Shown piece by piece: positions 47,495 to 57,600 of a stretch of 64,000 bases of DNA. Position 1 is the first letter of the stretch. The number at the start of each line of letters is the position of its first letter. The translations under genes were made by a program, and so were the position numbers. The stretch covers positions 186,001 to 250,000 of the forward strand of contig PUFA01000106.1 of the NCBI GenBank assembly GCA_003508835.1, read 5' to 3'. Origin of the DNA: Eonycteris spelaea (lineage: Eukaryota > Chordata > Mammalia > Chiroptera > Pteropodidae). Under the pieces are notes generated by a model. It worked only from the letters and a program-made list of their open reading frames with translations. It had not been told where the DNA came from and searched no databases.

Positions 47495-47760
47495 TTTTAG
47501 TTTGTTGGTAAGACTTGAACATTCTTATAGCCTGCAGGGAGGAAGCCACTGGAGAGGGAAAGTTTGCAGACAAGAAAAAGAAATAATAGATAGAACAAGG
47601 CCAGGCATAGGAAGGAGGGATGGGATCAAGAACACAGGTGGAGAGATTTACCTTAAACGGGAGTCGAATCTCCGCTTCCGGTGAGAGCGTCAATATTTCT
47701 TCCTGAGAAGGGAGGATGCACTTGGTTCTACGTGGACACGCGGAGTTACAGAGGGCCCGA
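47495..47760. repeat. possible old repeat (L2-like, antisense)
   Basis: GAGGAAGCCACTGGAGAGG, GGAGGGATGGGATCAAGAAC and ACAGGTGGAGAGATTTACC resemble a purine-rich segment ('gagagggatgggatccagagcacaggtggaggggttggcc') common in mammalian genomes, which I associate with L2. The name is uncertain. An AT run lies at 47478-47500. 46791-47494 shows nothing clear. Confidence 0.35.
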
Positions 47761-47977
47761 CCGCCGCATAGTCGGGGCTTTTTATCTGACGTCTGATCTC
47801 GACTGGAGGTGAGTGCGAGATGGGGCAGGCCGAACTGGTGACATCACTTGTCAGGATTTTACTGTGGCAGAAATCCTCATCTAGCTGCTGTCCACTTTTG
47901 CAAGCATTCACTGCTCTTGAATTCATACCTACATAATACAGGGCCACTTCATGATTAATATTTCAAATGTTACAGAT

Positions 47978-48013
47978 CAAAAACAAAGCAAAACAAAACA
48001 AAACAAAACAAAC
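47978..48013. repeat. (AAAAC)n pentanucleotide repeat
   Basis: About six AAAAC/AAAGC units. The complementary repeat (GTTTT)n lies about 950 bp further on at 48967-49002. The pair is in inverted orientation. Confidence 0.9.
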
Positions 48014-48689
48014 ACCTTAGGTCAAAAACTGATTATTTCCTATAGTTTCTGAAATTATCAATATGCTTCTAGAAGTGAAAACTTGTTCTCATGGCACAGC
48101 AATAAGGAGAGAATTTGAATACATTTAATTGTGACGATTTAAGATTATTATCTCTTGAACTAGCTCAGATTTATAAACTAGTTGCCCTGAAAAGAGAATA
48201 GTATCTTGTATAATTAGAGAAGATAAAAATATGTTCAGAATGTATATGCATGTTGTTTAGGAAATGACATTTGGATTTAGAATGAAGCAAGGAGGAAAGA
48301 TAATTGAGCTGATGGGCCACTTCAATTCAGGGATTAATCTATGGCAGTATTTTGGAGGGCTTTTCAAGGACCATTTGACTTAGCATTTTAGTTACTTGAA
48401 ATTAAAATACAAGTGGGCAAAGACTGCAGGACGAATCTGTAGTAAGGTTTGCCTGATATCTGTCAAAAATCATACTAAACAGAGATAAATGAATGTATTT
48501 ACTTACGACTGTATATTTTTCTTAGTACTTGATTTTTACAATGAGTGGAAATTAACTGGTTTTCATTTGGATGTCTGATATTTTGCAAACCAGACTCAAA
48601 CATTCTAACAAATGTTTCTTGTGGATATATCTCATATTTATTTCATCCCATGACATGAATTTCAATGGTCACTTTTGGCTCTTTTTTTC

Positions 48690-48850
48690 TGCACTTACTA
48701 GCTCCATAATTCTAATCCTCAGCTTCTCCACTTATGAAATGATATTAATAATACAAATCTCCTAAGGTTTCTTTAAATACTCAATGTATTATCTGACTGA
48801 AAGTCCTTAAAACAATGCCTGGCACATTGTAAGCAAGCCCCCCAAAAGTC
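48690..48850 (+). repeat. MIR SINE, sense
   Basis: CACTTACTAGCTCCATAATTC, CTCAGCTTCTCCACTTATG, AAATGATATTAATAATAC and AACAATGCCTGGCACATTG track MIR ('cacttactagctgtgtgacc...cctcagtttcctcatctg...aatggggataataata...acagtgcctggcacatag'). Confidence 0.75.
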
Positions 48851-48966
48851 AGCTATCATTAAAATATGGCGATGATTTTTTGATGACTGTTTCTTTCGTC
48901 AATATGCTCAATACTTTATAATTGAACTTCAAGGAAATGTAACTTGAGCAGATTTTAACCTGCTTG

Positions 48967-49002
48967 GTTTTTTTTGTTTGTTTTGTTTTGTTGTTTTGTT
49001 TG
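48967..49002. repeat. (GTTTT)n-like T-rich repeat
   Basis: Imperfect GTTTG/TTTTG units with single-base interruptions. See the complementary repeat at 47978. The rest of 48851-49545 is AT-rich and featureless. Confidence 0.85.
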
Positions 49003-49547
49003 ATATTTGATGAAGTCAGTTTTTGGAGGATGATATTTATAACAAGGCATCAAAAGCAGGTGTATAATTAACTCCATATTCTCTCTTTCTCTTTTTTCCT
49101 CCTTTCTTTTCTCTCTCTGTCTTGAAAAATGGAAGATGGCTTTTTGTGGCTATTTTAAGAGTCCAGATAGGAAATGGACGCTTATTAGCTTCCTTTAAAA
49201 TTTTTTAAAATTTGAATAGTACTGGTTCCAAAACTGATAATGAGTTTAATCCAAAAGAAAACAAACAGCATAAAATCAATGTGAAGATTATATGCAGAAG
49301 AACAAGTATAATGATAAATTGATTACCTCAGCAAAGATCAGTGACCGTAATTATTAAAAACAAAAATAAATGGAGTAAAATTGAATGATTATGTCATAAA
49401 GTCCCTGATGTAACTTTATTTCCTTTTCTTTAGCTTTGAAGCTATGTTTTCTTTTTCATTTCTTAAACTCATCTTGGTTTGTAAGTAAGAAAACAGCTAA
49501 AGACCCAGTCTTTTAAGGACGTCTAGAATCAGCATTTTCTCTTCTGC

Positions 49548-49561
49548 CCACTAGATGGCAG
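49548..49561 (+). promoter_or_regulatory. candidate CTCF site (perfect core)
   Basis: CCACTAGATGGCAG fits the 14-base CTCF core pattern CCA[GC][CT]AG[AG][GT]GGC[AG][GC] at every position, inside CTGCCCACTAGATGGCAGGC. It lies 1.6 kb upstream of the first CpG island, in AT-rich DNA, pointing towards the islands. A boundary or promoter-tethering role is plausible but is inference. Confidence 0.6.
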
Positions 49562-50579
49562 GCGTAGGATTCTGAATGCCTTTCGGAACCGATGTGTGGG
49601 CTATGCTTACGTGCAGCACTAGATGAGAAAACCGATTTGGTTCAAAGTAGGAAATTTTAGGTTTGAGTCTCTTTCTCATTCTTGCCTCTCAATCTCCTAC
49701 ACATAACCTTAAAAAAAAAAAAAGAAGAAGAACTTGTAAAACTGGTAAAGGGGTATAGGGTTTCTCATAAGGCTTTTGGTCCTGTCTACAATTACAGACT
49801 AAAACAACAGCCTGCTTGCGTATTTTCTTTATTGAAATATTGTAAGAAAAAAAAATCTAGCAACAAACCTGTACTTGACTAGCCATGTGTTTTCCTGTAA
49901 AGGTTAAAGATAGTATTTCTTCCCCTTTGAGAACGTATGATCTGAAATGGTGCGTTGTCTCTGTGAAATCTCAGTCTTTTTATTTTCTCACAGTGGAAGG
50001 TCCTGTGGCTCCCTGTTATGCAAGGAGCAGTTAGAGATTACACTGTAACTTGGTAATCAATTTCCTTTTTTTTTTCTCTCTTTATGTAGGAGATAGTAGG
50101 GAAGTAGGAAACTTTAAAAAGGTTCTATATCTTTTATTTTTCTCTGCAGTTTGGATTAGAATTTTTTTCCCTCCTGATTTCTAATGAGGCTGAAAAAAAC
50201 TGAATTTTCTGGTTTGAACACTTGTGCCTCTGCATTGAGGGGCCGAGGCTCTGAAATGTAAAGGGTCAATCTGTGTTACAGAGGGGTTCATTGCAGAGAA
50301 GGGCGTGCTCCGCAAAGACAAACAGGTCCCACAGATAGTTGCCAAGGGCACCAAATACATCTTTGCATTATACCTTGAACTAGCATGCTCCTATCACCTC
50401 CTTTTTATTGCATGCACCATAAATGACTGTAAAAGTTTGCAAATCTTGCATAGACCTTGACAATCAGTACTTCAGCAGGAAATCTACAAAGAGGGGGGGA
50501 TGGGGGAAGGCAATCCAGCCCAGCAGTTTGCTTTTTTTGGCACAAGAACCTTAACGTTGATATTGAGAATTACTGAATG

Positions 50580-50583
<4 letters not shown>
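49562..50583. other. AT-rich upstream region, possible conserved non-coding DNA
   Basis: No gene or repeat body. Apart from A- and T-runs at 49711-49724 and 50068-50077, the stretch at 50200-50480 is repeat-free, balanced in composition and rich in CAAAT/TTGCA words (for example AAGTTTGCAAATCTTGC). This could mark an enhancer, but conservation cannot be tested here. Confidence 0.35.

Positions 50584-50617
<34 letters not shown>
50584..50617. repeat. (GT)n microsatellite
   Basis: About 17 uninterrupted GT units. Alternating Pu/Py sequence; no function inferred. Confidence 0.95.
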
Positions 50618-50618
<1 letters not shown>

Positions 50619-50948
50619 TAGGCCAGATGCATAACATACGCTAAGCAATTTCAATTTGAACGCTCAATTTGCAATCTTAGCTTTACATTTATATTACTAG
50701 GTAACATAGTTTGGGGACATTGCTGTGGCCTTATTCTCCTGGGCTTACTCTGGGTGTTCCTGATCTGTGACTTGAGCATAAAGTAAAGACTAATTTTTAA
50801 TCCGAGTCAGTGTGTGGCCAGCAGGGTGCCTAGTCCTGAGGACCATGCTTGCAGCTTTTCACAAGTGTTTTTAAGCCCCTGACTCCCCAAAAGATACCGA
50901 CAAGGGTCTGGATGTCGCTTTACAGGATCTACACGGTGTTGGTGCTGC

Positions 50949-50975
50949 GGGGGCAGGGGGGAGGTGGGGAGGGGG
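50949..50975 (+). promoter_or_regulatory. G-quadruplex motif upstream of CpG island
   Basis: Runs of 5, 6, 4 and 5 G separated by loops of 2, 4 and 1 bases (CA; AGGT; A) meet the usual G3+N1-7 quadruplex rule on the + strand. It lies about 170 bp before the first CpG island. Quadruplexes are common near CpG-island promoters; activity here is inferred. Confidence 0.7.
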
Positions 50976-51139
50976 TGTCACCAGTCAATCCGTCCTGCGC
51001 AGTCGAGGGATCGACTTCCAGGATGCCTGTTCTTCCACTATGTGTATGTCCTCGTGAAATTCAAGGCATTAAAGGTGGACGCCGCGTGACAAGTGTGGCA
51101 GATCAGGCCACACTTTTGGTAGACGAGGGTACCAAAGCC

Positions 51140-52140
51140 CGGGATCCGAGGGGCAGACCTCGCTGGTAGCTCTGTAAAGGGTCTGCGGAGACGCGCGGGC
51201 TCGGCGGCCCCTTCCCCTTCCCCTTCCCCTTCCGGGGCCAGAGCCCGCAGCCCCGAAGCCCGGCGGTCTGCGCCCCGTTTTGGGCAGCGCTAGGGAGCGA
51301 AAGCCCGCGCGGCACGGCTCTAGGCCGGGGTGCCCGCGGGCCGTTCACGCCCCACCTCCGCCCTACCCAGCTGGCGAGCCCTTCCCCCGTCCGCAGCCCG
51401 GGCCTGAACCCGGGTCTGCCTCTCCGATGCATAAAGCATTCAGCGGCCTCCAGGGGGGTTTTGACATTCTGGCGGAGGCCGCTTTCCCCGGGCTGCTTCG
51501 CCCCCAGGGTCAAACACAGCCCCAGCGCTTGAGCTGGGGACGCGCTCAGCGCAGCTCCAGGCTCTTCATTTCACCGAGTCCCCGGCGCCGCTTCCCGCCT
51601 GAGACCCGAGTGGCGTGGACGGGGTCACTGGGCTTTCCCCGAACCCAGGAAGGACCGGCAGGTGGAGAACTGCACGAGTTCTTCTTCCCTTTTATTATTT
51701 ATTCCTCGCGCGTGAGGTGAGCGGCGGTCCCCACCGACCGCGCCCGCGCCCCGCGGCGGCCGGTCGGGTGTGGGCGCGACCTCGACGCCAGGTCCGCGCG
51801 CTCCGCAGGTGCGCAGAGGTGGCGCGCCAGCGCAGGCCGAGGGCGGGTGCGGCTCGCGTCTGGGGATGGTTTCGTGGACAGGGCGAGGGACGTGGCATTG
51901 CCGTCTCACACGCCGTCCCGGAGCCGAGGTCAGGGAGACCTTTTCCCTCGAGGTTCCGCGCGCCTGCCCGCGCCCGCCCCACGCCCGGGGCGACCCGAGG
52001 CCACTGCAGGTCACTGACCATCAGCACCGCGCGTGGAAAAACCTCGAGTCCCATCAAGACGCTCTGCCGGCGCTGGGAAGAGGGAGGGAAAAGATGATGC
52101 GAAAACGGCGGTCGACGCGGAGAGGACAAGCACAGGCTAG
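51140..52140. promoter_or_regulatory. CpG island A
   Basis: About 1 kb of GC- and CpG-rich DNA, densest at 51180-51350 and 51710-51990. A hexamer-like run of four CCCCTT units sits at 51208-51232 (G-rich complement, quadruplex-capable). CGTGAG|GTGAGC at 51716/51717 is a possible + strand splice donor. GC-rich open frames cross the island on both strands (up to 160 codons), but they are Pro/Arg/Gly-rich and match no family I know. It is most likely a promoter or alternative promoter, with direction unknown. Confidence 0.7.
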
Positions 52141-53590
52141 ATGGGACATGTCACAGGCAAGTGAAGTCAAGGGGGTTTGTTGACGCCACGTTTTCTAGTT
52201 AGGTTGAAAGACCAGATGCGACGTACGTGCGCTGTGTATAATTCCGCCTAAACGCCAACCATTGAAACAGAACTTCATAGGTCCTGAGAACCTTCCCCCA
52301 GGTGATCCTGATCCCTTCTCGTGGTCCCCTCGCCCCAGCCCCACGCATCAGGGGCCAGGGCCGCACAGCACCCCTCGTTTCCGGAGTCATAACCTCGTGC
52401 CATGAAGACTCGCAAAGAATTAGTCTCGGGAGCAATAGAAGGGATGCTGTGAAGCCTGGCCACTTGGCACTGGCTGATCTGGTAAAAACTGCCAAGCCGG
52501 AGCCGGGCTATTTCCTCTTAATGCCGCGTTTGTTTATTTAGTCAGTTGAAACCGCTCCCTTCGTGCTGCGTACCCGGGGTAGGTGGGATGACGTCAACTC
52601 TTGGAGATTTTCCTGAATTCGACAAAAGCAGCGCGCCTTTTACGTAATTACTAAGCCTCAACAGAATTTAACTACTTCCTTGAAGGTACTGCCGTCGTTA
52701 GTCAAAATCCTCGTGGTGATACAATTCTCTGACGCAGGTTCTGTCTGTGGTGTTAAAATAGTTCTGAGCCCAGAACACGGGTTGCTGGTTTCCTCGTAGA
52801 TCAGCGACTCTACCGCACGGCGGTGATGCATTCATCATGCGAAACCGAACCCATTGACCTCACGAGTTAACGGTGAAACAAACCTTTGAATTAAAATCTG
52901 GTGGGAGCAGCAGGTGTCAGGCGGCGTTAAAGCTCCGCGAATAGGGGACGCAGAATCCGTGCTCAGACTTTCGGCGTTTTAGGGGGCCTATATTCTTACA
53001 TTTGGGCAGGTGATACGACAACCTTCACTGTCCACGCATCAGGAAATATATTTAGAGACTGTGCACAGGTGATCTGGAAAAAAACAGCTATGAAAGATTT
53101 GCATAATCAGCACGACCCGTTAGTTCTTGCGCTTCCGCCTCAGCGCCGTGTGGACAGTTCCGACGTGGACGGAGGCCGCTTTCGGGACACCGTGTGCGCA
53201 GCACGTGGGAACCGAGGACCGAAGACCGTGTTTTTGCTCAAGAAGGTCGATTCAGAGAAAATAGTATGTGATCTCTCCTCTTTGTTCTGATTTCTAAAAG
53301 AACCAACTACTTGTTTTTACGAGAGCCTTTCAGCAAGCGATTCAGAAGGAGGAAACAAAGTTTAGCAAACCTGATCTGAAAAGAAAAAAAAAATTTAAAA
53401 AACAACCTAATCCTTTGATCTCCCTGGCATTGTTTATTACAGCCTTCAAGTCACCGCCAATCCCCCCGGTTGGAAAAGAAAACCTTACGGGTTAAGTAAC
53501 CATCTGTGTCATGAAAGTAATTGTTTGACCTAAAGTCATCCATTCCTGAAACCACGAAGTTAACTTGTTGAGAAGTTTTGACGAGCCACA
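52141..53590. other. spacer between the CpG islands
   Basis: About 1.4 kb of intermediate GC with isolated CpGs. An octamer ATTTGCAT occurs at 53097-53104, in AGATTTGCATAATCAGC. No exon or repeat is recognisable. The 52300-52460 part is GC-richer. The low repeat content between the two islands fits a regulatory region. Confidence 0.4.
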
Positions 53591-54399
53591 GCTTCGGACC
53601 ATACTGCTTGGTTAACAAAAAGCCTGACCCAGGTGGCCAGCCCAACGCGAAGAGTCTGAGCATCCTTTCTCCAAACGAGAAGGTGCCCGGGGTTTGGGAG
53701 CGAGAGAGGACGCGTCCTGCCAGACGCGTGTGTACAGGGATGCCCAATGCCCGAGGCCTCAGGTGGCTCCCTGGGCCGGGATGGAGAACCCGTCTCCCTC
53801 TTCTTCCTGGAGCACTCTTGGCGAGCAGCGGCCACGAGCGTCGCGGCACAAGTGAACCCCAGGGGCCCAAGGTGCGCTGTAAGGAAGCGGGCGCGGCCGC
53901 AGCGCTGCGCCTCGTCACCTGTTTAATTCCCTTTAATGCCACTTGCGGCCCTTGCGGGACCTCCCTGGCTCGGAGTCATGTGTGCGTCCTGGGGTCCTCG
54001 GGCCCCCGCTCGCCCAGACGCACGGCCCCAGGGCGGACCCCGCTGCGGTCGCGGCGCGCCCCGGGCGGGGGAGGCGCCGGGGCCGCGTCCCGGGGACCGC
54101 GCTGGGCTCCGGGTCGCGGGGCCGCACCGGGCGGCTCCCGGGGGGCGGGAGAGCGGCGAGCGCGGTGGTCAGGCCGCGCGGCGCCTCGCCCTGGCGGTGA
54201 CTCTCGGGCGTGCGGCGCGTGGCGGTCATCGCCTCGCGACCTCTGGGAGGCCCCGCGAGCCCGCGGCCGCCCGGCCCCGCCGCTTTCGGTTCCATCCCGG
54301 CTGCTGGTTACTGTTTAACGTCCCCACCCACGTCTCAGTTTGTTTAGTAAATCGATCCGGCCGTGAGAGTCGGGCCGCTGTCTTGTCGCCATTGGGCGA

Positions 54400-54673
54400 A
54401 GCCCACATTCTCCGGCGCGGCATATGGTCTGAGGGCGCTGCGAGGGCTCGGGGGGACAAACAAACAAACAAACAACCGCACGGCCCCGGGCCTCCCCGCC
54501 CCGCGCGCCCGGCCGCACGTCCACCGCCCGCCGCGGCGCCTCGCGCCGGCTCCCCGGGCCGGAGACGCGCGCTGCAGCCCGCGACGCGGCCGCGGGGCGC
54601 GCGGGGGACCCGCGGCCCCGAGATGCGGCGGCCGCCGCGCCGCTGAGAGCCACGCGGGAGCCGCTGCGCGCAG
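54400..54673 (+). other. putative non-coding first exon
   Basis: The right boundary is set by CGCGCAG|GTGAGTG with the exon ending at 54673, a near-ideal U2 splice donor. The left boundary (transcription start) is not visible; it is put after the CCAAT/YY1-like cluster and could lie up to about 100 bp either side. An ATG at 54623 opens a seven-codon frame that stops at 54646 inside the exon, so the exon reads as 5' UTR. A CAAAC tetranucleotide run lies at 54457-54476. The gene is not recognised. No matching acceptor or coding exon is seen downstream to 64000, so the first intron would exceed 9 kb, or this is a lncRNA. Confidence 0.45.
54623..54646 (+). other. upstream ORF (7 codons) in putative 5' UTR
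   Basis: ATG followed by six codons for Arg/Pro and a TGA, in a GC-rich context with G at -1 and A at -2, so only a moderate Kozak match. If the exon is real, this small frame could reduce translation of the main frame. Its peptide is not expected to have a function. Confidence 0.3.
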
Positions 54674-55113
54674 GTGAGTGCCCCGCGGCGCGGGCGGGGG
54701 GGTGCACGGGACGCGCCCAGCCCCAGGCCCCCGAGGCCAGGCGGGGTGAAGCGGGTACCCCGAGGCCTCCCGCGGCCGGGGCGAGGGACGAAGAAAGCGC
54801 TGCGGGGCATGCGCGCCGCTCGCCCGGGATGAGAGGAAGAGAAGTCGGGTTGGTTTGGGAGGGAAAGCTGTGGTGCGCGGCGGCGCGTCACGTGGTGGCC
54901 AGGGCTCAGCGGGGCCTCGCTGGCGGTTTCTGTGCCCCGGGGCAAGGCCAGGGCGTCCGGATGTCTGTGGACCACGGAGTTTTTGTGGCCGGGGGCTTGG
55001 TCCTGGAGCATCACCCCAAGGCCTTGGCTTCATCGCAGCTTCTGTCGGTTCCCTCACAAAAACATGCTAGGAGTGGCGTCTTCTGCGGCTGGGGACGTTA
55101 TATGAAAAACTAA

Positions 55114-55364
55114 ATGTATATACATATTTACAAAACTATATAAAACTATATATGTATTTACTTATGTGTACATAAATATATATGTGTGTGTATATGTATA
55201 TATATACATATATAATTAAACTATAAAATTATATATTATATATGTTATATATATATATTAATATATATATAATATATATTAAATATATATTAATATATAT
55301 TAATATAATATATATTAAATATATATATAATATATATTAATATATATATATAATATATATGTGT
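55114..55364. repeat. (TA)n AT-rich satellite-like tract
   Basis: About 250 bp of almost pure A/T with irregular TATA, TTAATA and TATTAA units, many of them self-complementary. It begins roughly 150 bp after the GC-rich island ends. Long TA tracts can extrude cruciforms and are length-unstable. The sequence may be poorly assembled. Confidence 0.95.
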
Positions 55365-56235
55365 TAAACCACTTAGCGTCCTCTGAGAAGAAATGTCTTT
55401 TGAAAGCTTATTTAAACAACGTGCTCGTTAAGCAGTCATCATCCAGGTCTAACGGGATGAGCCAGCATGTGATAAGGTCTTTGACTTCACACCTGACAGG
55501 TGCTCAGTACTTCCAAGGCTTGCTCAGAACCGTCAGCGGCTGCCCTCCTTATGCCATCTCCAGTCAGTCCTCAGAGGACAGGGGCTAGACAGTGTGGGGC
55601 GCAGAGGCCTACCTTAGTGGGAGGTCCTGAAACGCAACACCTCACTGAGCGTTGTTTCCTGTTTTTGTTGTGTTACTTCCGCTTTTCTGCTCATTTTACG
55701 CGTATGTTCTCTCTCTTCACAAGCAGTTGTTCCCCATTAAAATAAGCTTCCTCTCCAGCTATCACCATTTTTGCGTAATGATCCCACTGTCCCCACCCTC
55801 TCGCCACACCTCCCTCTGTTTTCATCTTCTGTGCACCCGCTATCAGTCAAGTCTTGTTACTGTGCCTTTGAAGTGGCCCAGCATAGGGTTGGGCAGCTCC
55901 CTGCTACCATTTGGGGGACAGAAGGTGGAGGGTGGTGGTAACTACTCATTTTTCACTTTCCCAAGTGGAGTGGAAATCGGTTCTCTTCTTCCCATTTCTC
56001 CTAAGCGGCACTTACAGGCCTAGAGGTGTGGAATTTTTCTCAGCGTGCTCTATGAAGGCAGTGCAACCCTTCTAAAGTGCGTCTGCCAACATGTCACAAA
56101 GCTTTTTATTTTGGACATTGTGATTATAAGCATATGGGCAGCGTAAATTAACTTTGGGGGTTGCTAATTTTCCTTAGCACCTGCATGCAAATAACAATTA
56201 CTTATTTTTGAGTTCCCTGTATCTTTTGAGAATTT
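55365..56235. other. intergenic or intronic sequence, nothing recognised
   Basis: Mixed composition. A 123-codon open frame at 55652-56023 (+) has no domain, and no splice pair supports it. No repeat could be named. Confidence 0.5.
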
Positions 56236-56239
56236 CTGT

Positions 56240-56830
56240 CATTTCTATGAATTCTGAAAGTACTACTTGCTTATAAAGCAACATGAAAATTATAGGAAAG
56301 TGAGCCTCTTCCCTAGTCCACTGCACAGGTGCAAACCATGATCGCTGATGGGCTTTGAGTCACTCCATGTTTATAACCACAGTGATTTTTCTTTAATTGT
56401 TTCAAACAATTGGCTAACGGTTTATAGACCAGCATTCTAAAATTTATTTTTATTTAGAAGCTTTCAAATATTTCTGTCAATATATGAAGATTCCTTTTTT
56501 GTTCAGTGTATCTACCCAATGTGGCCAGCCAGTATTCCCGAGAATATTCAGGTGGACTTTCCAGTTTCTTATCGTTACAAGCAGTGATGCCATGAATATA
56601 TGTGGACATTACCTTTGCAGGGCTACTGCGGAATATTGGTTCTCAGAGGAGAATTGCTGGCTTCAGGGGGTTTTCACTTTAAATATGAAAAATATTGCCA
56701 GGATCCTTCCTAAGTCCCCACAGCATGCCGACCATTCTCCTGCTGACACTAGACCATAATGACGTGATTAGGATGTCACCCATCCGAATGTCACAAATCG
56801 GATTTTTCATTGTTGGAGTTTAATATTTGG
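56240..56830 (-). repeat. old L1 LINE fragment, antisense
   Basis: The order of words matches antisense old L1: GGTGGACTTTCCAGTTTC ('gttgtttccaatttt'), TTACAAGCAGTGATGCCATG ('attacaaacaatgctgcaatga'), TCTCAGAGGAGAATTGCTGGC ('aagtggaattgctgggtc'), AATATGAAAAATATTGCC and CCTTCCTAAGTCCCCACAGC, then ATGCCGACCATTCTCCTGC. No frame is intact. Confidence 0.65.
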
Positions 56831-57380
56831 AAATTATATAAACCAGTCCTGGAATATCTGAGTTGGAGAGTTTGAGAATTTGGCTTTAAACATATAATAA
56901 AGTGGAAAAGGAATTAGCTGCATTTCAAAATACTGTCTTATTTTGAGCTTGTAAAAGACACCGCCACCCGTTAGCTGATGTCTGTCCATTTACGGAGCAG
57001 CTGGAGATACTGGTACATACATGGCATGCGTGTGTCACAACACGTGTGAATATGCTGCGTCTGCTGGCTGCTGTTGTGATTTCATGGCTCTTGACTCCCA
57101 CGTTTGCCGTGTTTAGGAAAAAGGATGCACTTCCCTGGGAGTGGAAGCACGGTTTTAAATGTGGTATCATAGTTTGGGATCATTAAGCAGCTATAGATGC
57201 AAACAAAATAACTGAGTCTACAGGATCCGTCCCCGTAGAATCTCTGCTCTCCGCCCTCCCCGTGGGAACTTTCACCCGTTGATGTTGACCGGCTCATACA
57301 CAGACACAAGGAATGCTTCGTATATGGTTTCCTCCGATAGCTGAGCAAGCTATTTAGGGATATTAATTATATATATATTC
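56831..57380. other. intronic or intergenic sequence, nothing recognised
   Basis: AT-rich to moderate GC. A short (AT)n run is at 57365-57380. No gene or named repeat. Confidence 0.5.
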
Positions 57381-57384
57381 TTCA

Positions 57385-57600
57385 GCTAATACTTACTGAA
57401 TTCTTAATGGGCGCTACATACTTTTCTAAGCCATTTACATGCATTTTATTCCTTTTAGAATCCAATCTGTGCAGGTCATACTAAGTCTCCTCATAGTCAG
57501 GTGGGAAAAACGAAGCAGAAAGAACTTTGAAAACCTGACTAAGGTGATCCACCTACAAGGGATAAAACGGGAGAGTCAAATCCGGGCTCTAGGCCCTGGG
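57385..57600 (-). repeat. MIR SINE, antisense
   Basis: AATACTTACTGAATTCTTAATG, TTTTCTAAGCCATTTACATGC, CTCCTCATAGTCAGG, AACCTGACTAAGGTGATCC and GGAGAGTCAAATCCGGGC follow the antisense MIR order ('acttactatgtgcc...ttctaagcgctttacatg...ttaagtaacttgcc...agccgggattcgaac'). Confidence 0.6.

Larger units (their letters stand above)
53600..54960. promoter_or_regulatory. CpG island B, probable promoter
   Basis: The strongest CpG island in the window, densest at 53980-54280 and 54400-54800 with very high GC. A relatively AT-containing gap at 54296-54360 separates the two dense parts. On the + strand the gap leads into TTGTCGCCATTGGGCG at about 54385, which combines a YY1-like CGCCATT and an inverted CCAAT box (ATTGG). 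No TATA box is obvious, as usual for CpG-island promoters. Many long overlapping open frames (up to 262 codons, both strands) are compositional artefacts. Confidence 0.75.

Noticed and set aside
47166..47693. 175-codon open frame (-)
   Set aside because: Crosses an AT microsatellite and a probable old repeat; residues look random and no family is suggested.
50822..50835. AGCAGGGTGCC considered as a CTCF site near island A
   Set aside because: Only 11 of 14 core positions match, with a mismatch in the invariant GGC.
52260..52330. CCCCAGGTGATCCTGATCCC considered as a MER5A-type DNA transposon fragment
   Set aside because: Only one short word fits; the flanks do not follow the element.
54226..55014. 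262-codon open frame on the - strand, and a 246-codon frame on + at 53578-54318
   Set aside because: Both lie in the CpG island, overlap each other in several frames and have Arg/Pro/Ala/Gly-dominated composition. They show no domain, and stop codons are rare in any GC-rich random sequence.
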